From NCBI GenBank assembly GCA_036426205.1, contig CM071568.1, positions 46,330,483-46,394,482 on the forward strand: a stretch of 64,000 nucleotides of DNA. The letters are read 5' to 3'. Origin of the DNA: Ascaphus truei (taxonomy: Eukaryota > Chordata > Amphibia > Anura > Ascaphidae). The position numbers and the translations under genes were made by a program. The notes under the pieces are model-generated. The model ran no database searches. It saw only the letters and a program-made list of their open reading frames with translations, and had not been told where the DNA came from. This document shows positions 36,202 to 47,312 of the stretch, piece by piece (the first letter of the stretch is position 1; every line of letters starts with the position of its first letter).

Positions 36202-36262
36202 ACGGATCCTTCCGCTATACACTATACCCCTGACGAAGCAGAAGGATCCGTGAAACGCTTAG
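36202..36262 (+). other. Hammerhead-like motif within an 11-bp inverted repeat
   Basis: ACGGATCCTTC (36202-36212) is the exact complement of GAAGGATCCGT (36241-36251). CTGACGA lies in the loop at 36230-36236 and GAAACGC follows the right arm at 36252. The trailing gcttaggg resembles gcataggg after the motif at 33829. The order of boxes is as in a hammerhead, but the helix pairs with sequence upstream of CTGACGA instead of forming stem II, so this copy is either rearranged or something else. Confidence 0.35.
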
Positions 36263-36803
36263 GGTGGAGTTTGCCCTATTCCCACGCATGCGCAAACAGT
36301 AGTATCTATGTGCACTCTATCCTAACAGCCATTTGGGACCTCCCGAGACATTACGTCACACCCGGGCTAAACCTGTGGCTACCATCGCGGGACATCAGGA
36401 GTTACCAAGCAAGTAGAGGGAAGCCAGCCAATCGATCGCTCAGTTAGTGAACCGAAGGATCCTTATGCCCCAGCGGGTCTGGAGGGCACAACACTAGGAC
36501 TCCGGAAGTGGCTGTCAGCAGCGAGAGGCGATTTTCCTGTCATTCTAAGATTTTCTATGCGTATTTCCTACTTGGGTCTAGACATTTGTGTTTGGTAGTA
36601 TTGCTTATTATTATTTGTTCACATATGTTTTTGTACACAGTTTGTTGGTTTATATTGGGTTAGGTAGCAACTATGCGTTGCTCGTACGGAGCTGTCATAA
36701 TATCAAATAAAATGAGATGTGTATAGAAGGTGTAAGGTTAATAATGCCTAAAGACATGTAGAAGGAGCCAGCCGACATCACATAACCTGTAACTAGAACT
36801 TGT
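36263..36803. other. Probable flank of the Penelope element, non-coding
   Basis: Lies between the motif above and the stop codon of the Penelope fragment; likely its 3' region on the - strand. No frame of note. Confidence 0.4.
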
Positions 36804-37078
36804 TTAAGACAGAAAGACCCCCAGATCTATGTCGACATTTAGTCCCCTGGGTACTAGTGTTTTTAATTTGTGTATCCAGAAGGTTTCGCTTCTGGATAGG
36901 TCTTTATCCCTGTCTCCTCCTCGCCAGTGGGGTGTGACGTGTTCTATAGCGGAAAATGTTAACATTTTGGGTCCGCTTGGTGATGTATCATGAAGTGTTT
37001 GGATACCAAATGAATCAGAGTCTTCCGTCTGATGTTACCCAAGTGCTCTAGTATTCTAATTTTAACAGGCCTCCTGAG
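36804..37078 (-). pseudogene. Penelope-like retroelement C-terminus (GIY-YIG part)
   Basis: On the - strand it reads RPVKIRILEHLGNIRRK, HLVSKHFMIHHQADPK, then after a one-base frameshift FSAIEHVTPHWRGGDRD and FWIHKLKTLVPRGLNVDIDL ending in FLS and a stop (TAA at 36806-36804). This is the last part of the GIY-YIG domain and the terminal WIxxLxT...P-x-GLN block of Penelope-like proteins. The RT domain is not found upstream; a different element (an L2 remnant) begins at about 37086. The single frameshift and otherwise clean reading make it less decayed than the copy at 4740-5590. Confidence 0.8.
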
Positions 37079-37085
37079 GACACAA

Positions 37086-38385
37086 AGGCATGGACAAGTG
37101 TAGTAAGATCCTCTGGGGGGATCAAGTGCTTAATCCTGGCTATGTTCTTAAGGTGGAAGAATGAATATTTGATCACGACTGACACCTAATTTGTAAGGGT
37201 CAAGTCACAGTCAAGGACAACCCCAAGATTCTGCACACGGACATAGTTTTGCAACTTGGAACCCCCAAGCTTAAGGCCAATTGACCTAGCTGCAGTCTTC
37301 CGATGGTGAGCATCCACCACGAGCACTTCTCTCATCAGGATTCAACCTAAACCAACTAGAACTCACCCACACTAGGAGCTCCAATAAACATCTATTGAAG
37401 ACTAATATTGGGCCCTTAGTACCTGGTGCAAGTAGAGTTGAGTGTCATCTGCATAGCAGTGTTAACCCGGGCCATGCCATCTAATTATGTCACCTAGTGG
37501 CAGCATGTACACTGCAAACAACATTGGAGATAGGATTGAACTCTGTGGCACTCACCATGACAGGGGCATTGGTGCAGAGGAGTGTACTCCTTAAGATACT
37601 CTGTGACCTGCCAGTGAGAGAAGATCTGAACCAGCTGAGAATTGTGCCACCTGGTCCCAAAAATCCTTCAGGCGCTCCATTAAGATCCTATGGTCCAAAT
37701 GCTGTAGAGAGGTCAATGAATATTAAAATGGAACTGTCACCTCTGTGTCTCACCTTCAGGAGATCATTTAACACACGAACCAAAGCTGTTTCAGTTGGGT
37801 CATAAATATCATGGGTTAATGGACGGCTTTCCAATTGGGCTGAAACCTCTTTCTCAATAACCTTCCCGTAGAAAGGAATGTTTGATACAGGCTTATAATT
37901 AGCCATGCAATTCGGGTCTAATGAAAGCTTTTTTTAGAAGAGGTCTGATGATTGCTTCCTTCAGCAGTTCTGGAAAGATTCCCATCTGCAAAGAGCACAG
38001 GGCTATTTTGGCAAATACTGGGCCGATTACATTAACACAGCCTAAGAGAAAGGCGTGCTGGGACTGGGTCCAAATCACAGGTTGTGAGACGCAACCCCTG
38101 GAGTGTTTGCACAGTGTCTTCTAGATCCAGATGGTCAAAGCTAGTCCATAAAGCCAGAGAACCTGCATTTTCATGCCTGGAATCCTGACACTCATTAGAT
38201 AGCACAGTCGGATCTCCAGCCCGGATAGAGGTTACTCTATCAGAGAAATAGAGAGCAAAATCATCACAACGGGACTGTGAAAAGGCTTCACCAGACTGCA
38301 GGCATGCTGGTTTGCAGAGCCTGTCCACGGTGTGGAAGAGCTGAGCTGCTCCATTGTACGCTACCATAATATATATGTCTCGCAC
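37086..38385 (-). pseudogene. L2-clade LINE reverse transcriptase remnant
   Basis: From high to low coordinates on the - strand: NYKPVSNIPFYGKVIEKEV near 37900, TETALVRVLNDLL, ILIFIDLSTAF near 37700, and CYADDTQLYLHQ near 37450. These are RT blocks in the right order and the YADD catalytic box is intact, in the L2 style (NYRPVSNLPFLGKVIEK). Stops, frameshifts and a deletion between the AF-D and PQGS blocks show it is dead. Confidence 0.75.
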
Positions 38386-39196
38386 ATGTAGTGAACTTGG
38401 ATGATATACTTTCTTCTTACATTTCTTTTAATTTAAAATAAGATGAATACGCCTTGATTAAATACTGTTTAGAACATCACTGACGAGTAAAAATAAATAC
38501 TTCATTAAACCTACTCTTGTAAAATATTCCTTTTGTACCAAAAATATATTTCTATAAACATTAGTTGAAAAGTTTGTTACAAATGAGATTGACTTTTTTG
38601 GCTCCGTTAGATTTTCCCAGAAGCATTTAAATGGTAGTCTTGTACAAATTCTGAGAACTTCATGTTGTTGCCAGAAAATACTGACTTTGTTAACACTGAA
38701 AATAAGGACCTTTCATAATGGTTGGACATTGTGCCACTGCAAACCCCAGAAAGCTTCTAAGCAGGACTATGCGTACTAATCATTTATCCTCATCATCTAT
38801 ATTATATAGCACATGGGAGATTCCGTGGGATAGTAACAATGCCTCGTTCACTGTTTAATTAATAAACCCCAATGTGTTTTTTCCTTGTTAGACTTGCCTA
38901 GAACACATTGACTGGGATTCAGCATGTTACAATAGCTGCTATTGACTGGAATGGCAGTTAATGCAGGATCAAGCTCAGATATCCCATATCACAACTTGGT
39001 GAATCTCCCCCATTGAGCTAAAGTCAGTTGCACAAGATTGCATAAAGTTGGCAATGTGTAATATAAATTTGGCTCTATGCAACGCCTCCCTCTTAGTATA
39101 TATGAAGCAATAAGAGCAAGAGCAATGTTATGGCATTGTAGATGCACATACATGCGGCAGAGTAATGCAGGATGGATTTCTTACCAGACACCACTA
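38386..39196. other. Intronic sequence, nothing identified
   Basis: No repeat or coding signal recognised. Confidence 0.4.
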
Positions 39197-39310
39197 TATA
39201 TATATTACCATGTATTATTTGTAATTTAACTCTATGCCCAGGACATACTTGAAAACGAGAGGTAACTCTCAATGTATTACTTCCTGGTGATACATTTTAT
39301 TACTAAATTA
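39197..39310 (+). mobile_element. 3' end of the Jockey-type LINE found at 47313
   Basis: Contains aactctatgcccaggacata, cttgaaaacgagaggtaac and tctcaatgtattacttcc, the reverse complement of 47330-47400. Extreme 5' truncation; opposite orientation to the longer copies. Confidence 0.65.
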
Positions 39311-39659
39311 AAAATGGGTTCCACCTTATGTCGGTATTCCAACTGGACAATGGCACTTGGCTCGGTATTTTAAAAAATAGTTGGAGTCTTATATATTAGT
39401 TTGGCAAATGCAAAATCATGGCACAAAGAACTTGCACTCGTCCCTGTGCATTGTGCTGGGTCCAGCCAATGCTTGAACTTTTTAACTTGTTTTGCGGCAG
39501 ATCTGTCTATAACAGTGTTCTGAGAGAATTTGATAAGTCCTCAAATTTTAGTAGCAATGCATTTAATACCAATTTCAAAATGTGGAAAATGCCTGCACAA
39601 GCTGCTAGCGTACAGTGAAATTGCCCTGAAGGCAGTACTGCCAGTAGTTTTTGGTCATT

Positions 39660-40430
39660 GGGGGGGGGAGGGGTAGTTGTTCTGATGTGTATGTAGCCAG
39701 GTACCCCTTGGGCTACTAAACTTCTCTGCCTAACACAAGTCCTGTTACCAGCGCAGGCAGCCTTTGGCTTAATCCTTGCCCTTGCTGCAGTAAACAACTT
39801 CCTAGTAGTGACGGGTGGGAGGGGAGTGGCAAGGCCTAGGTACTGCCCATAACCGGTGCTAAGACCTGGGACCCTCCCCTGGTAACAAAAAAGGGTTGCA
39901 GCCTAAATTTAGTGGTTCTCCCCCTCTCACCCCTCGGAACGAGAGAGGTGTGTTCTACTCTCAGGGTTTCATGCCTTCCTCCCGCAGGGGGTGGAAGCAC
40001 TTACCCCATACTCCACCAGGGTGTGTGGGTGATAAGGAGCTTGAGGCCCCAGGAGTCTCTCCTTGTGTTGGCTCCAGGGACCCAAGATGTATGCTGTGTG
40101 CCATGTATGCTGAATAAAGGCCACCAGTTATTTTACTTCTGCCGGAAGATAGTCATTCACTGGGAAGGAAACAGGTCTCCTGCAGGAACTGTACCTATCC
40201 ATGATAGGCCCTGTTGGATGGAGGCGCTGCACCAAAGAGTAAGAGAATCAGATCTGAAAACCTGTCCTGTTTATCCCCACTACCACCGGCGGAAGCTCAG
40301 AATCCTGAGAGCCTAACAGGTGAGCAGCACTACACCCGGTAACCAGAACCAAATATCCCTTAGGGGGGAGGGGGAAGAAGGGGTTACATTTGGAGGCGCT
40401 GCAGAGATCTGAGATACAAGCAAGCAGGTT
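39660..40430 (+). mobile_element. LTR-like segment
   Basis: Holds an AATAAA signal (gctgaataaaggcc near 40110) and, downstream, two ggaggcgctgc phrases (40209 and 40391). The second follows a run ending gggttacattt, resembling an LTR end plus primer-binding site. No gag or pol frame was found. A similar arrangement is on the - strand at 54440-55195. Class (Ty3/Gypsy or ERV) is not settled. Confidence 0.35.
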
Positions 40431-40679
40431 TTTGCAACAGAAAGGATCTTCCACTATGCCAAACAGAGGTGCCTGAAAAACACTATCAGGGCCATATTTT
40501 GTGGAATTATATATTATACATTGAAGTCTTAGTTTTACGAGTTGCAAACCAGCCATTTCGCCCTCCCAATGAGTCTGAGCTATGACTCCACTGTCATTGA
40601 CCACCTCTAATTCAGCCCCCAGGGGTGATAGTGAGTTACGAATAACCAAGTTGTGGGTTACATATCATTTTACTTATTT

Positions 40680-41668
40680 ACTAGAATAAACCTAACTATT
40701 TAGAGAGAACAGGAACATTACAGAAAAAGAATACATTGCAGTATTGCAAGAACAAAAAGGCGAATTACAGATTAAATGGGGATAAATTGGGGGAATCCTT
40801 GATGGAGAAGGATTTAGGAGTGCTTGTAGACAGCAGGCTTAGCAATAGTGCCCAAAGTCATGCAGTAGCTGCAAAGGCAAACTAGATCTTATCTTGCATC
40901 AAACAGGCAATGGCTAGAAGGGAAGTAAACATAATTATGCCACTTTACAAAGCATTAGTAAGACCACACCTTGAATATGGAGTACAATTTTGGGCACCAA
41001 TCCTAAGAAAATACATTATGGAACTAGAGAGAGGACAGAGAAGAGCCACCAAATTAATAAAGGGGATGAAAAATCTAATTTATGAGAAGAGACTAGCTAA
41101 ATTAGATTTATTTACATTAGAAAATAGGCGTCTAAGAGGGGATATGATAACTATATACAAATATATTCAGGGACAATACAAGGAGCTTTCAAAAGAACTA
41201 TTCATCCCACAGGCAGTACAAAGGACTCGGGCCATCCCTTAAGGTTGGAGGAAAGGAGATTTCACCAGCAACAAAGGAAAGGTTTTTTTACAGTAAGGGC
41301 AGTTAAAATGTGGAATTCATTACCCATAGGGACTGTGATGGCAGATACAATAGATTTGTTCAAAAAAATGTTGGACATCTTTTTACGTGTAGATAGGAAA
41401 GGTATACAGGGATATACCAAATAAGTATACATGGGAAGGATGTTGATCCAGGGATTAATCCGATTGCCAATTCTTGGAGTCAGGAAGGAATTTTTTTTCC
41501 CCCTTATGAGATATCATTGGATGATGTGACTCTGGGGTTTTGTTTGCCTTTCTCTGGATCAATAAGTATAGATATATGATAAAATATCTGTTGTCTAAAT
41601 TTAGCATAGGTTGAACTTGATGGACGGAAGTCTTTTTTCAACCTCATCTACTATGTAACTATGTAACT
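40680..41668 (+). pseudogene. CR1-type LINE, 3' half
   Basis: The frame 40910-41242 reads LYKALVRPHLEYGVQFWAP, RGQRRATKLIKG and LENRRLRGDMITIYKYIQG, the C-terminal region of CR1/L2-group RT proteins (LVRPHLEYCVQ...QRRATKLI...RRLRGDMI). The 3' end reads cttgatggacggaagtc then a short run of ctatgtaa units (41645-41666), the 8-bp tail repeat typical of CR1. It is 5' truncated; RT catalytic blocks are absent. An in-frame stop follows position 41242, with weak coding likeness beyond. Confidence 0.8.
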
Positions 41669-42976
41669 ACTGTAAATATATTTTTCTCATAGACTGGTAT
41701 GCTATTAAATGGACCAAGTGAATTCTTCGTAGGCCTAGATTAAATTATAATGTACCCATCTAAAACCTCACAATTATCTTATCTATACAGTATGTTTCAT
41801 GAATCTCTGAAGAACATAATTTCCTCTATGAAGAACTCTTGTTAATTCATTAAACGGTATCAGTCTGAGAAATCTACATATTTCAGTGTTATATGACGTT
41901 GTTTCTCTTCTTTTTACTTCAATACAGTATGTTTGTTATAGCAAATAAGACTAAAAAAATACTGTGCACTTTAGTGCTTCTCTATCCCATCTACAATTTT
42001 TTTTAATCAAATTTACACAAAAGGTTCCCATAGTAAAGAATTTGTGGTGGTTAAGAAAAAAGAACAACGTTGGAACACACATACCCCTTCCATAGCAACT
42101 GTGCCGATCTTCGTTTCCAATATATATTCTGCATTAGAGGATTTGTTTTATTTTGCATATTAGATGTTTTCCGGTAGTAAGAGTTTGACGGTGAAGCATT
42201 CCCTGAGAATATCTAGTACACATACATTATTTTCGGAATTAGTATTGTGCAAAGCAGAAGAAGCAAATTCTGCTGGTTTTCTTGCCACTGAGCTCCTTGT
42301 TGAAACCATGAATAAAGTCATACAATTGTGTGCACGTTAGTTGTTCATGACAACTTTATGGAATTACTTATAGCACTTAGTTTTGCTTTTCTTTTTCATT
42401 TTCTTTTTCAATTTTTCTCCAAAATTCACAAATGACATTGTTTTCTTTGGATTGCTGATTTTGTATCTGAAATGTTATGATTTAACAGTTATTTTAAGTA
42501 TTGGGTTAATGCCACCTCTCTGCACTTACACAAAGTAGAGGTGTAAGTCCTACAGAATGAACGCATCTGTAATGAATATGCACCCTGCGTATCTGGGAAA
42601 TTTTACAGTGTTTTTCATGCAAGGCACAGTTCATTCATTGTTAGCATCACATAGAAAATAATCGACACCCTCCTGCCTGTAATAAGGCTGTAAATTCCAT
42701 CGGGGGGCTCTGGTGATATCATAAACCACAAGAGCAAAACTCAAGCGGTTTAATAATGTCACCGGAACTCTTTGCTGGAATTACAGTCTTATTTTTTATG
42801 AAGCATTTGGGTGTATTTTATTTACTGTAATACATGGTAACAAAAAAAACCACGCCAATTTGTGCATCTTGGGATCCGTTTACTGCTGTAAATGTGATTA
42901 GATGAATGAGATATTGTGAGGGAAATCTCAAAGCAGCGTTGCATTTGGGTTTGGTTTTGATAACCCAGTCATGTTC
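41669..42976. other. Intronic sequence, nothing identified
   Basis: AT-rich, no repeat or coding signal recognised. Confidence 0.4.
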
Positions 42977-42984
42977 CTTTACTC

Positions 42985-43360
42985 CAGGGGTGCGCAAACT
43001 TCTGATGCTGTGCCCTCATGCACTCCTCTGGTGCTTGCGCCCCCCTTACTTGCCTGTCAGCAGGGTCATGTGATGTCACTTGACGCTTTGCCATAGCAAC
43101 GGACGTCAAACGCGGGTCATGTGACGTCACATGACCAGCAGCGTTATTTGACGTCGCGTTGCCATGTCAATGCGACGTCACATGACCCGCAGCGTCATTT
43201 GACGTCGCGTTGCCATGTCAATGCGTCTTCTGAAGCCGACTGAACCACGGTAAGTTCAGTTGCAAAGGCCTCATCCGATCCACTGGCATTCAATTTAATG
43301 CCTTGGGGAAGAGCGCGGGGCCTCTGCAAAACCTCGCGCCCCCCAGTTTGTACACCCCTG
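42985..43360. mobile_element. hAT MITE, copy C of the CAGGGGTGCGCAAA family, expanded
   Basis: Begins CAGGGGTGCGCAAACTT and ends TTTGTACACCCCTG, with an exact 8-bp duplication CTTTACTC at 42977-42984 and 43361-43368. It is longer than copies A and B because of the internal tandem repeat at 43123-43224. It is probably the youngest of the three given the perfect duplication. Confidence 0.92.
43123..43224. repeat. 51-bp tandem duplication inside the hAT MITE
   Basis: Two units of 51 bp, starting gacgtcacatgacc at 43123 and 43174, differing at two positions. Each carries palindromic GACGTC words, so the MITE may fold strongly here. Confidence 0.9.
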
Positions 43361-43368
43361 CTTTACTC

Positions 43369-43934
43369 ATTAAAATAGAATGGCAAGCCACCATGTGTTT
43401 GTCACCTCTGTACAGGGCAGGCAGCATTGAATCAATGTGATGGCAGGCCCACAAGGAGTGTGTCAACATGTGGATGAGAGGTACATGGATCTGCCACAAG
43501 TTCCTTGTCAACACCAATTGCTGGGCATTTAGTTGCTGGACCCCTCTGGCAGTGATAGGGCTAGAGTAATAACAATGTATGCATGTATATCTTTATATGG
43601 CACCCACAGTTTACTTGCCGCTTTATTAAGAGACAATACAGTACAAGCAATTCTAATACTAATACAAGAAGTGTGACAAAGGCAGACAAGGAAATCCCTG
43701 TCCCCGAGAGCTTTCAATCTAAGTGGAGCATTTCCTGACCAATAGTGCCCCTGCTTGAAGGAGTTCTGCTGTGAATCTTTACTCAGCTGGGGCTTTGCTC
43801 GCCATGTGATGTCCTGTTCTGAGGGCACTATTGCTATTTAATACTTTATTTATTTAAATACATTTTATTTGAATGTTTTAGCTAAAACATATAGGTTCAT
43901 TTTTAAGTTAATATGGTCAAGTTGTTGCACAATA
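43369..43934. other. Intronic sequence; L2-derived SINE-like piece at 43571-43740
   Basis: The piece with tgtatatctttatatggcac and tgtccccgagagctttcaat resembles the frog L2-derived 3' region (tatagcgcc ... ccgaagagcttacaatct). The remainder shows nothing. Confidence 0.45.
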
Positions 43935-44265
43935 GTGCTTTAAAAAAAACCGGGTAGTTTATTGTTTTTTTTTGTAACTTATACTTTATTAGATTTTTAG
44001 AAAAGGGAAGGGATACAGAAAGTAGAAAGGGGGAAGGGAGGGGGGGTGGGGCGGGGGAAGTACCACATTGTGAACAATCGTAACATTTTCCAATCTGTAA
44101 CACCCACAACACACCACAATCAATTGTCTGAAAAAGGAATTGAACTCTTTACCCACACCAATTCAATTTTTTTTTACAGATTCCCCAATGAATACCAGGG
44201 CTTCCATACCTTATAACATTCTCGTGTATTATGCCCTACATACAGTAGGCTGTTAATCTTTCCAT

Positions 44266-46510
44266 TTATTGGACCACATTTACTCTTATGATCTCTTCCC
44301 TTGAGGGGGGTTGGGTCTTTTTCCAGGCCCCTGCAATTGCATGCCTTGCCGCGGTGAGAATGTGTAATAATAGTTTACTTGTATTTTGGTGTAAATTTTC
44401 CAAGGGTTTCCCCAGGACCATTGTAAGTGGGTCTAGAGGGATCCTCCTCTCAATAGTCCTCCGAATACAATTCTGCACTATTACCCAAAATCTCTGTATC
44501 TTTGGACAGAACCACCAGATATGGGCCATATCCCCTATACCACCACACCCTCTCCAACAAAGATTCGTAGCCCCTGGGTAGATCTGACTCAACCGTTGGG
44601 GTGTCAGGTACCATCTAAAAATCACTTTATAAATATTCTCTTTTGAAATTGTGCAAATAGACGTATTCGTTGCATTGTCCCATATATCTTTCCTTTCTTC
44701 CCATGAGAATGGTGGGCGTAGGAAATGTTAATTTCCTGAGAAATAAGGACTTGATATAAAGTTGAGATGAGTCCCCTTTGATAATTTCCAGTTCTACATA
44801 GCTGCTCAAATACAGAGCTATCTGGAAATTACCTCACCCCTCCCCCCCCCCCAACTCCCGGGGACAGCTGCCTAACATAGTTGCAAACTTGAAGAAATCA
44901 GAACACCTCAGAGCCCAAAAAAAAATATTTCTGACAAAATTCCCCGAAAGTAACAGTTTACCTTTAGATATAAAATCGCCCACATCTTTAATATTCTTAA
45001 TGTTCCACACATCAAAAGTACTGGTAAACCATCCCAAACCAAAATCAGGGTTATCGAAGATGGGGCTGCATCTCTTAAGGAGCAGATACTAGTGATATTG
45101 AGGTTTAGCCCTTTGCCAAATCTTGAGAGAGATTATTACTGCTGAATCATAAAGATCTGGGCTAGGGTGTGTTATTGATTTGTTGTTCCATAGAAGAGCC
45201 ATTAGTGCTGCTGAACTACTAAATATATTTTCTAAATCTACTCACCTATATTATTTTTTTCTGGGAATGCCAATAAATAATCTGTTTCAAATGAGCTACA
45301 TAATATTTCTTTATATCCGGAAACCGCTAGTCCCCCTCTTTCTCTGGGTGTGAGCATGACTGATCTCGCAACTCTTGGTCTTTTGTTACCCCATAAAAAC
45401 TGCATAATCATGTTCTGTAAATCCCTTATATATTTTATCGGAATAGTGACCGGAAGTGTCTGAAAATAATATAGTAATTTCGGGAGAATGTTCATCTTAA
45501 CTGATATAATATGGCCCATCCAAGATATGGCCATTCCATAATAAAAGATCCTGTTTGATTCTTGTAAAAAGCTCTGGGAAGTTATATTTATAGAGAGAGA
45601 TACTTTTTTTGTGAGAAAAATCCCCAGATATTTCAGTCTTGCTTTATTCCAATGATAATTGAAATTAAGTTTAATAAATTTTACTTCAGTATCTGATAGA
45701 GTTAAATTTAGTGCCTCTGATTTAGAGGAATTCATTTTGTAACCTGAAAGAGAGCCAAACTCAGAGAGCGCTTCTTCTAGATTGGGAAGGGAAGTCAGGG
45801 GGTTGGAAACTGTCAGAATAATGTCATCAGCAAACAAAGATAATTTGAAATTTTCTGATCTGATTCTAATACCCTGTATATCGTTTTTTCCCTAATTCTA
45901 GTTGCAAGAGGCTCAATCGTGAATGCAAAAAGTAAAGGAGATAAAGGGCAGCCCTGCCTAGTACCATTCCTAATTTTAATTTGATTTAACTCACCTACTG
46001 GCATTTTTTAAAAAGCCTTTCAGAAATGGGCCGGAGAAACCGAATTCTTGCCTAGTTCTATCCAGAAAATCCCATTTGATTTTGTCGAAGCGCTTTTTCA
46101 GCATCTAAACTCAGTAACATCCCTTTGGGTCTAGAGAAATGTATATAATCTATAATATTAATAATCTTACGTGTATTATCCGAGGCTTGACCCTTACTTA
46201 TGAAACCTACCTGATCATTATGTATTAGACAGAGAAGAGTTGGATTTAATTTATTTGTTAGTATATTACTATAAATGTTTTAATCTGTATTAAGAAGTGA
46301 GATTGGCCTATAACTTGCGCAACTCATTGGGTCTTTACTTTCTTTAGGTATCACTACCAGATTTGCATAGAAATCTGGGTACCCTTTAAAAAACAATTGA
46401 ACATATCTAGGAGATGTGGAGCTAAAATGTAAAATAATTTTTTATAGTATAAATGTGAGAATCTGTCTGGACCAGAAGCTTTTGAGGGTTTCAAACCTTT
46501 AATAACCTCT
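44266..46510 (-). pseudogene. L1 ORF2, RT and C-terminal part
   Basis: 46004-45813 reads [20 protein letters not shown] (the [11 protein letters not shown] block). After a frame change, 45837-45238 reads [10 protein letters not shown] (catalytic FADD) and GSLSGYKMNSSKSEALNL, then IKYLGIFL-like KARLKYLGIFL. 44625-44266 gives FRWYLTPQRLSQIYP, LCWRGCGGIGDMAHIWWFCP, the Cys/His region at the C-terminus of L1-clade ORF2 proteins. Near 46060 a broken frame gives FLDRTRQEFGFSGPF. The frame is broken at several points; no function is expected. Confidence 0.8.
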
Positions 46511-46511
46511 C

Positions 46512-46837
46512 TCAAAGCTGCAGTTCAAGCTTCCGGTTTTTTTTTTTTACTTCAATAGTTTCATGTGGGCAATCTCTACTTACCTAAAGAACTGCATAGC
46601 TGCCGGTCAATTTGTTCTCCGTCTATTGATCGGCGAAGTTTGGTCATCTTTAGATCTGGGGAATGTAAATGGTTGCTATAGGAACAAACATGCTTGTTAA
46701 AATAGAATACAAGAAAATTGGTCTTTCAAAGTTGTTTTTTTAAAACAGAAAATGCTAAATGTATTTTTTCTTACTACAGAACTGATTTATTAAAAAAAAA
46801 CCACACATGCAGGATATTGACTGAACTGCAGCTTTAA
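46512..46837. mobile_element. T2/Kolobok-type MITE inside L1
   Basis: Left border TCAAAGCTGCAGTTCAAG and right border reading back TTAAAGCTGCAGTTCAGT are inverted repeats; one TTAA has become TCAA. The interior shares atggttgctata and cagaactgatttattaaa with the MITE at 20407-20891. Confidence 0.65.
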
Positions 46838-47312
46838 CGCTATAATATTTATTTTAGCGTTGAGACCCTCCAGCTCTTCCGTAGACAACTCGGAAAATCG
46901 CAAGCCTGTAAATAGCTATCTATTTGGTCCATAGAGGCTCTATTAAAATTAGGGTCTGATGAATCCAGATTATACACATTATTATATTATTTAGAAAACT
47001 CTTCGGCAATTTGGAAAGGGTTATATGTAACTTACCATTACCCCGTCTTATCGCAGAAACTTGTGTTTTAGATTTAACCCCTCTTAACTTATTTGCGAGC
47101 AACTGATATGCTTTATTTCCTGTATCATAGTAGGTCTGACGAGTCAATTTTAGTGCCTTTTCTGTGTCTTCCAATCTTAGTCTATGTAGTTCCTCTCTGG
47201 CCTGGTGTAGAAGATTATACATTTTTCTGCATGGGTGTTTTTTTATGTTCCTGTTCTAACTCAATTATTTTTGCCAATAACTCCCCGATTAAGGTTTTTC
47301 CTATATTATTTA
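46838..47312 (-). pseudogene. L1 ORF2, linker between endonuclease and RT
   Basis: 47222-46920 reads KLTRQTYYDTGNKAYQLLAN, KLRGVKSKTQVSAIRRGNG, matching the L1 stretch with NKAGxLLAxxLR...I-x-x-I-R. Just upstream, to 47312, a second frame gives LIGELLAKIIELEQEHKK. It stops abruptly at the LINE insertion and resumes at about 49665. Confidence 0.7.

Noticed and set aside
41640..41668. Telomere-like or satellite repeat (ctatgtaa)n
   Set aside because: It is the 8-bp tail of a CR1 LINE.
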